Positions 16,952 through 24,889 of a DNA stretch of 64,000 nucleotides are shown one piece after another. The DNA is taken from contig NZ_JAVDUI010000001.1 in the NCBI RefSeq assembly GCF_031456275.1, forward strand, positions 1,322,965 to 1,386,964, given 5' to 3'. The notes beneath the pieces were generated by a model, which was given only the letters and a program-made list of their open reading frames with translations, was not told where the DNA came from and searched no databases. Made by a program: the position numbers and the translations under genes. Position 1 is the stretch's first letter. Each line of letters begins with the position of its first letter. Source of the stretch: Falsarthrobacter nasiphocae. GTDB lineage: Bacteria > Actinomycetota > Actinomycetes > Actinomycetales > Micrococcaceae.

Positions 16952-19051
16952 TCAGAGGCGGGGAAGAATCCCCGCGGACCGGAGCCCGGTCACGCGCTCG
17001 CGAACGCCGGCAAGGGCGGGCTCGTTGGCGAGGCTCGAGGTGTCCCCGAGTGGGGTCTCCGTGAAGATCTGGCCCAGCAGCCTGCGCATGATCTTGCCGG
17101 AGCGGGTCTTCGGCACGTCCTCGACGGCCACGACGTGCGCGGGCTTGGCCACCGGGCCAATCGCGGCGGCTACCGCTTGCCTCACGCGTTCGCGGACCGC
17201 TGCGGCGTCATCCGTGCGCGTGGAGGGGCCGACGACGAAAACCGCCACAGCCTGCCCCGTTCGCGCATCAGGCACCGCGCACACGCCCGCCTCCGTGGCC
17301 TCGGGCAGCGTCAGGACCGCGGACTCGATCTCGATGCTGGACAGGCGGTGCCCGGACACGTTGAGGACATCGTCCGCCCGGCCGGAGACCCAGAGGTGGC
17401 CGTCGCGGTCGAGCGTCGCCCCGTCCCCGGAAGAGAACCAGCCCCGCTCCGCGAACGCGCCGAAGTACGAGTCCCGGTACCGGCCCGGGTTCCCCCACAC
17501 GGTGCGGGCGATCCCCGGCGGGACGGCGCCCAGGACGAGGTGCCCCGACTGGCCCGGGCTCACGGGGCGGCCCGCGTCATCCACGACGAGCGCCCGCGAG
17601 CCCGGCAGGGCAGCGTGGACGGAGCCGGCGGGGACGGGCGCGGCGGCAGCGTCGTCGCCCTCTCCCATCTCCCAGGGGAGGGGGGAGCACACGGTGGCGC
17701 CGGTCTCTGACTGCCACCACGTGTCCACGTGGGGAAGGGGGCCGAAGGCGCGCGCAAACCAGGCGTGGGTGTCGGGGTCGATGGGCTCGCCCACCGTGCC
17801 GAGGATGGCGAGGCTTGCGAGGTTGTAGTGGGTGGGCAGCCCGTCCGGGAACCAGGAGCGCAGGGTGCGGACGAGGGTGGGCGCCGTGTAGTAGCTCGTC
17901 ACACCGTAGCGCTCGATGATCTCCAGGTGCCGGCCGGGGTGGGGCGTGTCAGGCGTCCCCTCGTAGAGGACCTGCGCAGCGCCGTTCGAGAGCGGGCCGT
18001 AGAGCGCGTACGTGTGGGCCGTGACCCAGGCGAGGTCCGCGGTGCACCAGTGGACGCGGCGGCCGGCGACGCCGAAGAGCTGCTCGAACGTCAGGCTCGC
18101 TTGCGTGAGATACCCGCCCGAGGTGTGCACGAGGCCCTTGGGGCGGCCGGTCGTGCCCGAGGTGTACATGATGAAGAGGGGGTGCTCTGCGTCGAAGGAG
18201 GCTGGCTCGTGCACGGTGGGAAAGCCGCCGACGAACGTGTCCCACACCCGGTCTCGGCCGGGAGTCAGCGGGACGTCCAGGCCCGTGCGGCGGACCACGA
18301 GAACGGCCTCGACCCGGTTGTCCCCAGACAGGGCCTCATCCGCGAGAGGCTTGACCGGCACCGGCAGGCCGCGGCGATTCTGGCCGTCGCTTGTGATGAG
18401 CACCTTGGCGCCGGTGTCCTCAATGCGGAACTTCAGCGCCTCCGCGCTGAAACCCCCGAAGACGAGGGCGTGGACCGCGCCGATGCGCGCGCAGGCCAAG
18501 GCGGCGACGACGGTCTCCAGGATCACCGGGAGGTGGATGACCACACGGTCCCCCGGCCCGACGCCCAGCGACTCCAGGGCGTGGGCCGCCTGGGAGACGA
18601 GCTCCTGGAGGCGGCGGTACGTCACGGTCTGCCGGTCGCCGGGCTCTCCCTCAAGGTGCAGTGCGACCTCGGAGCCGCGGCCCGCCGCCACGTGGCGGTC
18701 CACGCAGTTGACGGCGACGTTGAGGCGGCCGCCCTCGAACCACGTGAAGGCGGGGACGCCGTCTGGGCTGACGGACTCGGCGTGGACGGTGTGCCAGGGC
18801 TCGTCCCAGTGAAGCCGGCGGGCGGCGTCGGCCCAGTAGCGCTGGCGCTCGGCCTCGGTGGTGGGGTGCGCGAGGAACTGCGGGTCCAGGGTGGGGTGCT
18901 GTGCGGCCGGGGCGGTGAGGGGCCCGTCTGGCAAGAGGGACTCGAGCTCCGAGGCGCGGGCCCGGCGGGGGCTGGCGAGAGCGGCGGCTGCGGTGAGTCC
19001 CGGAGCGCCTGGGGATGTGCGGGTGCGCAGAGGCGCGGCGGCCTTGACCAC
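16952..19051 (-). CDS. acs: acetyl-CoA synthetase-like AMP-forming ligase
   Basis: A 699-residue acyl-adenylate enzyme matching acetate-CoA ligase: YTSGTTGRPKGLVHTSGGY (phosphate loop), WCTADLAWVTAHTYALYGPL, WWQSETGATVCSPLP, the hinge SGRADDVLNVSGHRLSS and the catalytic lysine in KTRSGKIMRRLL. These fit acetate or propionate activation. About 50 extra N-terminal residues precede the family start near PTLDPQFLAHPTTEAERQRYW. Start is GTG 19051 with GGAG nine bases upstream, directly at the end of the SAM-type riboswitch. It heads the sulfur operon, so it may supply acetyl-CoA for O-acetylhomoserine formation; that link is inference. Confidence 0.88.
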   Translation of the reverse strand: MVKAAAPLRTRTSPGAPGLTAAAALASPRRARASELESLLPDGPLTAPAAQHPTLDPQFLAHPTTEAERQRYWADAARRLHWDEPWHTVHAESVSPDGVPAFTWFEGGRLNVAVNCVDRHVAAGRGSEVALHLEGEPGDRQTVTYRRLQELVSQAAHALESLGVGPGDRVVIHLPVILETVVAALACARIGAVHALVFGGFSAEALKFRIEDTGAKVLITSDGQNRRGLPVPVKPLADEALSGDNRVEAVLVVRRTGLDVPLTPGRDRVWDTFVGGFPTVHEPASFDAEHPLFIMYTSGTTGRPKGLVHTSGGYLTQASLTFEQLFGVAGRRVHWCTADLAWVTAHTYALYGPLSNGAAQVLYEGTPDTPHPGRHLEIIERYGVTSYYTAPTLVRTLRSWFPDGLPTHYNLASLAILGTVGEPIDPDTHAWFARAFGPLPHVDTWWQSETGATVCSPLPWEMGEGDDAAAAPVPAGSVHAALPGSRALVVDDAGRPVSPGQSGHLVLGAVPPGIARTVWGNPGRYRDSYFGAFAERGWFSSGDGATLDRDGHLWVSGRADDVLNVSGHRLSSIEIESAVLTLPEATEAGVCAVPDARTGQAVAVFVVGPSTRTDDAAAVRERVRQAVAAAIGPVAKPAHVVAVEDVPKTRSGKIMRRLLGQIFTETPLGDTSSLANEPALAGVRERVTGLRSAGILPRL

Positions 19052-19060
19052 GGAAAATCA

Positions 19061-19146
19061 CTCCATCGATCTTGGCGGAAGCACCCTGCTGAATCAGGGT
19101 TGCTGCGGCGTCATGGAGCCAAGTCTCTCGGCCGCTCTGGATGGTT
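19061..19146 (-). ncRNA. SAM-sensing riboswitch (SAM-I/S-box-like) before the sulfur operon
   Basis: Read on the minus strand, the leader has the SAM-I core in order: GAGAGACTTGGCTC, CATGACGCC, GCAGCAACC, a short P3 hairpin (CCCTG/CAGGG) and GGTGCTTCCGCC, then AAGATCGATGG. This parallels the S-box consensus GAGGGA-CTGGC, GATGAAGCC, GGCAACC, GGTGCTAATTCC. Possible P1 is CCATC (19141-19145 side) with GATGG just before the start. The last bases GATGGAG contain the ribosome-binding site of the first gene, so ligand binding could block translation directly. Assignment by motif only; the SAM-I versus actinobacterial variant distinction needs a covariance model. Confidence 0.78.
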
Positions 19147-19327
19147 CGTGTTTCTAGAATGCATCGAGCGGGCGCTCTGCGCAAGTCCCCTCGTGGGCCT
19201 GCCCACATGCTGGGCTTCTGGCCCCTGGTCTCATCCCGGGGCCGCTCGCCCCTTGCCCCTGGTCTCTTCCCCGCGCCCCGCGCCCCGCTGCGGGGCTGGG
19301 GCAGGGGGTGGGGAAGGGCGGGTCTCG

Positions 19328-19783
19328 CTAGGAGGCGAGCCGGGCGAGAGTCTCGCGGATGCCGTCGTCATTGCGGCGGAAGGCGCCCACGATGACGTAC
19401 CCGAGCCGCGGCATCTTGGCCCCGGCCGTGTTCCAGGTCTCTGTCACGCGGGCGCCGCCCTCGGCGAGGGGCTCGATCTCCCAGCGCCACTGGTGGCCGC
19501 CGGGGTGGGTCCACTCGATGAGCCGGCCGTCCTCGAAGGCCGTGACGCGGTTACGGATCTTGTAGCGCAGGTGGTTGAGCTCCATGTGGGTGACGAACTC
19601 GTCGCCCAGGGTGAGGCGCTCCGGTCCAGTCACTTCTGCCTGGACGCTGCCGCTGCCGTCGAGTTCGTGGTGCCGGTGCGGGTTGGCCAGCGTCTCGAAG
19701 AGCTCCTTCGGGTCGCGAGCTGTCTCCACGGTGTAGGTGATGCGGTCTCGTGAGGTGACCTGTCGGGTCGGTGTCGTCTGCAT
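19328..19783 (-). CDS. SRPBCC family (START-like) protein
   Basis: The 151-residue protein fits the SRPBCC/polyketide-cyclase fold: an N-terminal strand RITYTVETARDPKELFETLANPHRHHELDGSG, a central RLIEWTHPGGHQWRWEIEPL and C-terminal helix GIRETLARLAS. These proteins bind hydrophobic ligands or act as small cyclases or hydrolases; the ligand cannot be predicted. It is divergent from the siderophore operon and shares with it a 134-base gap containing an inverted repeat and an IdeR-like box. Possible ribosome-binding site is weak. Downstream on the minus strand there is only the riboswitch region of the sulfur operon. Confidence 0.85.
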   Translation of the reverse strand: MQTTPTRQVTSRDRITYTVETARDPKELFETLANPHRHHELDGSGSVQAEVTGPERLTLGDEFVTHMELNHLRYKIRNRVTAFEDGRLIEWTHPGGHQWRWEIEPLAEGGARVTETWNTAGAKMPRLGYVIVGAFRRNDDGIRETLARLAS

Positions 19784-19815
19784 GGGGACAGCCTACGAGA
19801 CGAAAATCGGCGTTT

Positions 19816-19841
19816 ATTAGGAAAGGTCCAGGTTTCCTAAT
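19816..19841. promoter_or_regulatory. 9-base inverted repeat, unknown operator
   Basis: ATTAGGAAA (19816-19824) and TTTCCTAAT (19833-19841) are perfect inverted arms around 8 bases. It sits between divergent genes 9 bases before the IdeR-like box. It may be a second, degenerate iron box or the site of another regulator. Confidence 0.55.
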
Positions 19842-19850
19842 AGGCCAAGC

Positions 19851-19869
19851 TCAGGTTAGTCTTACCTAA
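19851..19869. promoter_or_regulatory. IdeR/DtxR-like iron box
   Basis: The 19-mer TCAGGTTAGTCTTACCTAA matches the consensus TTAGGTTAGSCTAACCTAA at all but about three positions. It lies about 50 bases before the binding-protein start and just ahead of a TATGAT -10 candidate (19886-19891), where a bound iron-loaded repressor would stop transcription of the siderophore operon. Confidence 0.8.
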
Positions 19870-19917
19870 GCGACTCGTCGCTGCGTATGATCGACCGACC
19901 CTAGACAAGGATTCACT

Positions 19918-20979
19918 GTGGACTTCTCTCGTCGCACGGGCCTCCTGGCCTTCGGCAGCCTCACCGCGGCCGCCCTCCTCTCCGCCTGCTCCACCGGCTC
20001 GTCCGACAAGAGCGCCTCTTCGCCCTCCGGGTCTGCCGCTGCGGACAGCGGCGCGTTCCCCGTCACCATTGAGCACGCGTTCGGCTCCACCGAGATCAAG
20101 GCGGAGCCCAAGCGCGTCGCCACGATCTCCTGGGTCAATGCCGACGTCGTGCTGGCGCTGGGCGTGGTCCCCGTGGCCATGGCCAAGGACACGTTCGGTC
20201 AGAACGAGAAGGGCTCCCTCCCCTGGAAGGACGAGGCGCTGGAGAAGCTCGGCGCCCCGATCGGCTCGGACAAGGCCCCGGTCCAGTACTCCGACGCGGA
20301 CGGCATCAACTTCGACGCCCTGGCCAAGGCGACCCCGGACCTCATCGTGGGCGTGTACTCGGGCATGACCAAGGAGGACTACGAGAAGCTCTCCAAGATC
20401 GCCCCCACCATCGCGTACCCCGAGGTCGCGTGGGGCACGTCCTGGCAGGACTCCCTCACCATCGTCGGCAAGGCACTGGGCCGCTCCGGCGAGGCCAAGC
20501 GCCTCCTCGATGAGGGCAACGCCAAGCTCGAGAAGGTCAAGAAGGACCACCCGGACTTCGCGGACAAGACGTTCATCTTCGCGAACCTCACCCCCGGCAA
20601 GACGGACGGCGTCGCCGCCTACACGAGCATCGACAACCGGCCCCGTTTCATGGAGTCCCTCGGGTTCAAGCCCGCGCAGGTCGTCGTCGACGCGGAGAAG
20701 AAGGCGGGGGAGAAGAAGTTCAACGTCCAGTTCTCCGCAGAGAACTCGAAGGACCTCGCCTCGGACATCCTCCTGACCTGGGTCCCGGACGCCAAGACCG
20801 CCGAGGCGATCAAGAAGGACAAGCTCCTCAGTCAGATCCCCGCGGTCAAGCGGAACGCGGCCGTCTTCGATTCGAACAACACGACGACGATCGCCCTGTC
20901 CGCGATCTCGATCCTCAGCATGCAGTACGCGATCGACAACTACGTGCCGAAGATCGCCGAGGCCGTCAAGAACGCGTAA
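19918..20979 (+). CDS. iron-siderophore ABC transporter binding lipoprotein
   Basis: The 353-residue product is a lipoprotein: twin-Arg-like start FSRRTGLLAFGS, hydrophobic core, and lipobox LSAC with Cys at about residue 24. A Ser/Ala-rich linker leads to a FecB/TroA-type clamshell (VTIEHAFGSTEIKAEPKRVATISWVNADVVLALGVVPVAM; LAKATPDLIVGVYSGMTKEDYEKLSKIAPTIAYP). This is the class III binding protein used for ferric siderophores. It starts with GTG 19918 (AAGG about 9 bases upstream) and leads an operon with two permeases, an ATPase and a siderophore-interacting reductase. The nearby iron box suggests repression by IdeR when iron is plentiful. Confidence 0.93.
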   Translation: MDFSRRTGLLAFGSLTAAALLSACSTGSSDKSASSPSGSAAADSGAFPVTIEHAFGSTEIKAEPKRVATISWVNADVVLALGVVPVAMAKDTFGQNEKGSLPWKDEALEKLGAPIGSDKAPVQYSDADGINFDALAKATPDLIVGVYSGMTKEDYEKLSKIAPTIAYPEVAWGTSWQDSLTIVGKALGRSGEAKRLLDEGNAKLEKVKKDHPDFADKTFIFANLTPGKTDGVAAYTSIDNRPRFMESLGFKPAQVVVDAEKKAGEKKFNVQFSAENSKDLASDILLTWVPDAKTAEAIKKDKLLSQIPAVKRNAAVFDSNNTTTIALSAISILSMQYAIDNYVPKIAEAVKNA

Positions 20980-20986
20980 CCCGTCG

Positions 20987-22021
20987 ATGAGTCACCCCGT
21001 TGAGAACCCGGCGCAGCAGAGGCGGCGGCGGATGACCGCGTGGGGGGCCGGCGTGATCCTGCTGGCCCTCCTCGCCATCAGCATCCTGCTGAGTCTTGCC
21101 GTCGGCGCGCGCAGCGTCCCTCTGGGGGACGTGTGGCGCGGGCTGACGGCGGATGACGGCTCCTTTGAGGCCGCCGTGGTCAGCGCCCGCGTCCCCCGCA
21201 CGGTCCTCGCGGCCTGCGCGGGGGCGGCCCTCGGGCTCGCGGGCACAGGCATGCAGGGCCTGACCCGCAACCCGCTCGCGGACCCGGGCATCCTCGGGGT
21301 GAACTCGGGGGCGGCGCTCGCCGTCGTCGTCGGCATTTTCGCGTTCGGCGTGAGCGGGCTCGTGGGAACGATGGCGGCCGCCCTCATCGGGGCCGCCGCC
21401 GCGAGCCTGCTCGTGTTCCTCATCGCGGAGTTCGGCCCCTCGAACGGCTCGGCGGTCAATCTCGCCATCGCGGGCGCGGCCGTGGGCGCCGCGTGCAGCG
21501 CCGTCATCGGCGCCATCCTCCTCAACAGCCAGGTGACGCTGGACGTCTTCCGGCGGTGGCAGATCGGCTCGGTGGCGACGAACTCGTTCGAGTCCTTTGT
21601 GCCCGTGCTGCCGCTGCTCCTTGCGGGCGCGGCGCTCCTGCTCACCAACGCGGGCGCGCTCAACGCGATCGCGCTGGGCGAGGACGTCGCGCGCGGCCTG
21701 GGCGTGTCCCTGGGCCGGGCCCGCTGGACGGTGGGCGGCGGCTTCGTCCTCCTCGCGGCGGGAGCCACGGCGGTCGCGGGGCCCATCGGCTTCGTGGGGC
21801 TCGCCGTCCCGCACATGCTCCGGCTCTTGCTCGGCGGGGACCATCGGCGGATCATGCCCCTCAGCCTGCTGGGCGGGGCGGTGCTTGTGCTGGCGGCGGA
21901 CGTGCTCGGCCGCGTGGTCGCGCCTCCGTCGGAGGTGGCGGCGGGCGTGCTGACGGCCGTCGTCGGCGCGCCGGTGCTCGTCTGGCTCGCGGCCTCGAAG
22001 AAGGGGGCGATGACCCAGTGA
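20987..22021 (+). CDS. ferric-siderophore ABC transporter permease (FecCD type, first)
   Basis: A 344-residue multi-span permease of the BtuC/FecCD group: GTGMQGLTRNPLADPGILGVNSGAALAVV is the conserved region just after the third span, and IGFVGLAVPHMLRLLLGGDHR matches the C-terminal cytoplasmic loop that contacts the ATPase. Positively charged N-terminus QQRRRRMT. It forms the membrane channel together with the next gene. Spacing to the binding-protein gene is 7 bases, and its TGA stop overlaps the GTG start of the next permease. Ferric siderophore import is inferred from the cluster. Confidence 0.93.
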   Translation: MSHPVENPAQQRRRRMTAWGAGVILLALLAISILLSLAVGARSVPLGDVWRGLTADDGSFEAAVVSARVPRTVLAACAGAALGLAGTGMQGLTRNPLADPGILGVNSGAALAVVVGIFAFGVSGLVGTMAAALIGAAAASLLVFLIAEFGPSNGSAVNLAIAGAAVGAACSAVIGAILLNSQVTLDVFRRWQIGSVATNSFESFVPVLPLLLAGAALLLTNAGALNAIALGEDVARGLGVSLGRARWTVGGGFVLLAAGATAVAGPIGFVGLAVPHMLRLLLGGDHRRIMPLSLLGGAVLVLAADVLGRVVAPPSEVAAGVLTAVVGAPVLVWLAASKKGAMTQ

Positions 22022-23010
22022 AGGCCGTCATCACCCTCTCCGTGGCGGTGGTCGCGCTCTTTGCGGGCTGCGTCCTCCTCGGCGACTACACCGTGACGAT
22101 CCCCGACTTCTTCCGCATCCTCGGCGGCGAGACGATCCCCGGCGCGAGCTACATCGTCATGGAGTCCAAGCTCCCCAAGGCCGTTGCGGCGCTCCTCGTG
22201 GGGCTCGCGTTCGGCCTCTCCGGCGCCCTCTTCCAGACGCTTCTGCGCAACCCGCTGGCGAGCCCCGACATCATCGGGGTCAACAGCGGCGCGTCGACGG
22301 GCGCGGTCCTCGCGATCCTCCTCTGGGGCGCGCAGGGCATGCAGATCAGCGGCGCGGCGGTGGCCGGCGGCCTCCTGGTCGCGGCCGTCATCTATGTGCT
22401 CTCCATGAGGGGGAGGACGACGACGCAGGCCGGCGGCAGGCTCATCCTCATTGGCATCGGCCTCGCCGCCATGACGAGCGCGCTGACGAGCTGGCTTTTG
22501 ACGCGCGTCGGCATCAACCAGGCCCAGGAGGCGCTCCTGTGGATGAGCGGCTCGCTCGGCCGGGTGACGTGGGAGCGGATTGGGATCCTTGCGGCGGCCC
22601 TCGCCGTGCTGCTGCCTGGCGTCGCGCTCATTGCCCGCCGGCTGCGGATGCTGGAGCTGGGGGATGACCTGGCGCAGGGGCTGGGCGTGGATGTGGGGCG
22701 CTCCCGGCTTCTTGTCATTGCGGCCGGCGTCCTATTGTCGGCGCTTGCCACCGCCGTCGTCGGCCCCCTTGCGTTTGTGGCGTTCCTGGCCGGTCCGCTC
22801 TCGCGGTGGCTGACGGGGCGCAGGCTGTCTCTCGGGGCGGCTGCGCTGACGGGTGCCGTCATTGTCCTTGGGGCGCAGTTCCTGTCTTCAGGGCTCCTCT
22901 ACGATTGGGGGCTTCCGGTGGGCATCATCACCGCCGTGGTGGGCGCTCCCGCCTTGATTCTTCTGTTGCTGAGCGGACGGGCCCAGTCCCGCCGCGGAAA
23001 GGCTGCCTAA
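22018..23010 (+). CDS. ferric-siderophore ABC transporter permease (FecCD type, second)
   Basis: This 330-residue protein starts at GTG 22018 (overlapping the preceding stop), not at an upstream frame inside the first permease. It shows the same FecCD landmarks: LFQTLLRNPLASPDIIGVNSGASTGAVLAI, LGDDLAQGLGVDVGRSR and VVGPLAFVAFLAGPLSRWLTGR. Roughly nine to ten spans. It is followed directly by the ATPase gene with no gap (TAA then GTG), so the two permeases and ATPase are produced in a tight ratio. One heterodimeric channel is expected, as in FepDG. Confidence 0.92.
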   Translation: MKAVITLSVAVVALFAGCVLLGDYTVTIPDFFRILGGETIPGASYIVMESKLPKAVAALLVGLAFGLSGALFQTLLRNPLASPDIIGVNSGASTGAVLAILLWGAQGMQISGAAVAGGLLVAAVIYVLSMRGRTTTQAGGRLILIGIGLAAMTSALTSWLLTRVGINQAQEALLWMSGSLGRVTWERIGILAAALAVLLPGVALIARRLRMLELGDDLAQGLGVDVGRSRLLVIAAGVLLSALATAVVGPLAFVAFLAGPLSRWLTGRRLSLGAAALTGAVIVLGAQFLSSGLLYDWGLPVGIITAVVGAPALILLLLSGRAQSRRGKAA

Positions 23011-23835
23011 GTGAATGCCTCGCAGTCGCCCCACCCCGCCCTCCGCGCGGAGGGGGTCAGCCTGGCGTACGACCGCCGGGTCGTCGTCGAGAACCTGAGC
23101 GTGACGATCCCCCGGGGCAAGGTGACGGTCATCGTCGGCCCCAACGGCTGTGGGAAGTCGACCCTCTTGCGGGGGTTCGCCCGCCTCCTGCCGCCCACGC
23201 GGGGGACGTTCTTCGTGGAGGGCGAGCGGCTCGCCGCCATGCCGCTCAAGGAGTCGGCGAAGCGCCTGGGCCTGCTCCCGCAGCAGCCCATCGCCCCGGA
23301 GGGGATCACGGTCCGCGACCTCGTGGGCCGGGGCCGCCACCCGCACCAGGGCCTCTTCCGCCGCTTCACGGACGCGGACCGGCACGCGGTGGGCCGCGCC
23401 CTGACGGAGACGGGAACGCTCGAGCTCGCGTCGCGGGACGTCGCCGAGCTCTCGGGCGGCCAGCGGCAGCGGGTGTGGATCGCCCTCGCGCTCGCGCAGG
23501 AGACGCCCATCCTCCTCCTTGACGAGCCGACGACGTACCTCGACCTCGCCCACCAGATGGACGTCCTCTCCCTCGTCCTCAAGACGCAGCGCGAGCGCGG
23601 GGGCAGCGTCGTCATGGTGCTGCACGACCTCAATCTCGCGGCCCGTTTCGCTGACCACCTCATCGCCATGCGGGGCGGGCGGGTTGTCGGCGAGGGGCGG
23701 CCGGAGGACGTCCTGACGAGGGAGGCCGTCCGCGAGATCTTCGGCCTCGAGTCCACCGTGACCGAGTGCCCCGAGACGGGCAAGCCGCTCGTCGTGCCCG
23801 CATCCACCGCAGCCGAGAGGACCAGCCATGCCTGA
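23011..23835 (+). CDS. ferric-siderophore ABC transporter ATP-binding protein
   Basis: The 274-residue ATPase has Walker A GPNGCGKST (near residue 48), a Q-loop LGLLPQQPIAPEGITVRDLVGRGRHPHQG typical of the FepC/FhuC group, signature LSGGQRQRVWIALAL, Walker B ILLLDEPTTYLD and the switch histidine in LHDLNLAARFADHL. A short C-terminal tail carries VTECPETGKPLVVP, usual in this group. GTG start follows the permease stop directly. It overlaps the SIP gene by 8 bases. Confidence 0.95.
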   Translation: MNASQSPHPALRAEGVSLAYDRRVVVENLSVTIPRGKVTVIVGPNGCGKSTLLRGFARLLPPTRGTFFVEGERLAAMPLKESAKRLGLLPQQPIAPEGITVRDLVGRGRHPHQGLFRRFTDADRHAVGRALTETGTLELASRDVAELSGGQRQRVWIALALAQETPILLLDEPTTYLDLAHQMDVLSLVLKTQRERGGSVVMVLHDLNLAARFADHLIAMRGGRVVGEGRPEDVLTREAVREIFGLESTVTECPETGKPLVVPASTAAERTSHA

Positions 23836-24829
23836 GACCGCCACCGAGACCCCCAGCGAGCCCGCCCTGCTGCGCTGCGTCCGCGGCGCCGTCACCGAGA
23901 TCCGCCGCGTCTCGCCCGGGTTCGCCCGCGTCACGCTCGCCTCCGAGGGCTTCACCCTCATGGGGGACGGCGGCCCGTACCTGGACTGCCGCATCAAGAT
24001 CATCTTCGGCGGGTCCGAGGGGGCGCGGCTGGCCGAGGGGCCCATTCGAGGCTCGCGCTGGTACTCGCAGTGGCGCGAGCAGGCCCCGGAGGAGCGCGGT
24101 GCCATGCGCACGTTCAGCATCGTGGCGGCCCGCCCCGGGGAGATCGACGTCGAGTTCGCCCTCCACGCCCCGCACGAGGGGCGGGGGCCCGCGGCGGAGT
24201 GGATCGACTCCGCGGCCGTCGGGGACGAGCTCGACGTGATCGGCCCCGAGCTCGCCTACTGGAGCCGCAGCGGGGCCCGGAACCACGCGATCGAGTTCGC
24301 GCCGGGGGAGGCCGGGCGGATCGTCATCGTCGGGGACGCGACCGCGCTGCCCGCCATCGAGTCCATCCTCCGGGACTGGGACGCGGCCGCCAGGCCGGGC
24401 GCTGAGGCGCGCGTCCTCGTTGAGATCCCGCACGAGGCCGACCGCCGCCCCCTCGAGCGCGAGGGCGTCGAGGTCGAGTGGGTCGTCTCCGGCGAGACGC
24501 TCGGGGCTCGCCTCGTCGAGGAGGTCTGGGGGGCTCGGGGCGCCGCGCATGCGCGCTTCCTCGCGGGGGAGCCCCTCCCTGCCCTGCCGGTCGTGCTGCC
24601 CGCCTCGCCTCCGGCGGACACTGCGGGCGACGACGACGCGGACGCCGCCGAGGGCCTCCTCTGGGAGGCCGGGGACGCCGCAGAGGGCGCATCCACGTAT
24701 GTGTGGGTCGCGGGCGAGCAGGGGGCCGTCCGGGACGTCCGCCGCTTCTACGTCCAGGAGTGCGGGATCGACCGCCGCTCGGTGGCCTTCATGGGCTATT
24801 GGAAGCGAGGACAGGCCCAGGCCTCGTAG
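23828..24829 (+). CDS. siderophore-interacting protein (ferric-siderophore reductase)
   Basis: The 333-residue product is a SIP/ViuB-type flavin reductase. The N-terminal FAD domain shows MRTFSIVAARPGEIDVEFALHAPHEGRGPAAEWIDSAAVGDELDVIGPE; the C-terminal pyridine-nucleotide part shows IVIVGDATALPAIESILRDWD and the terminal FYVQECGIDRRSVAFMGYWKRGQA. SIPs reduce the imported ferric siderophore so iron is released in the cytosol. An Ala/Asp-rich insert near residues 265-280 is unusual but may be a loop. It is the last gene in the operon and overlaps the ATPase gene by 8 bases. Electron source (NADPH or ferredoxin) is not readable. Confidence 0.92.
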   Translation: MPETATETPSEPALLRCVRGAVTEIRRVSPGFARVTLASEGFTLMGDGGPYLDCRIKIIFGGSEGARLAEGPIRGSRWYSQWREQAPEERGAMRTFSIVAARPGEIDVEFALHAPHEGRGPAAEWIDSAAVGDELDVIGPELAYWSRSGARNHAIEFAPGEAGRIVIVGDATALPAIESILRDWDAAARPGAEARVLVEIPHEADRRPLEREGVEVEWVVSGETLGARLVEEVWGARGAAHARFLAGEPLPALPVVLPASPPADTAGDDDADAAEGLLWEAGDAAEGASTYVWVAGEQGAVRDVRRFYVQECGIDRRSVAFMGYWKRGQAQAS

Positions 24830-24889
24830 CCGCCGCGCGGTGCGCTGCGAGGCTCGAAATCCGGTGCGCTCGGGGCGTAGGCTGATCCG

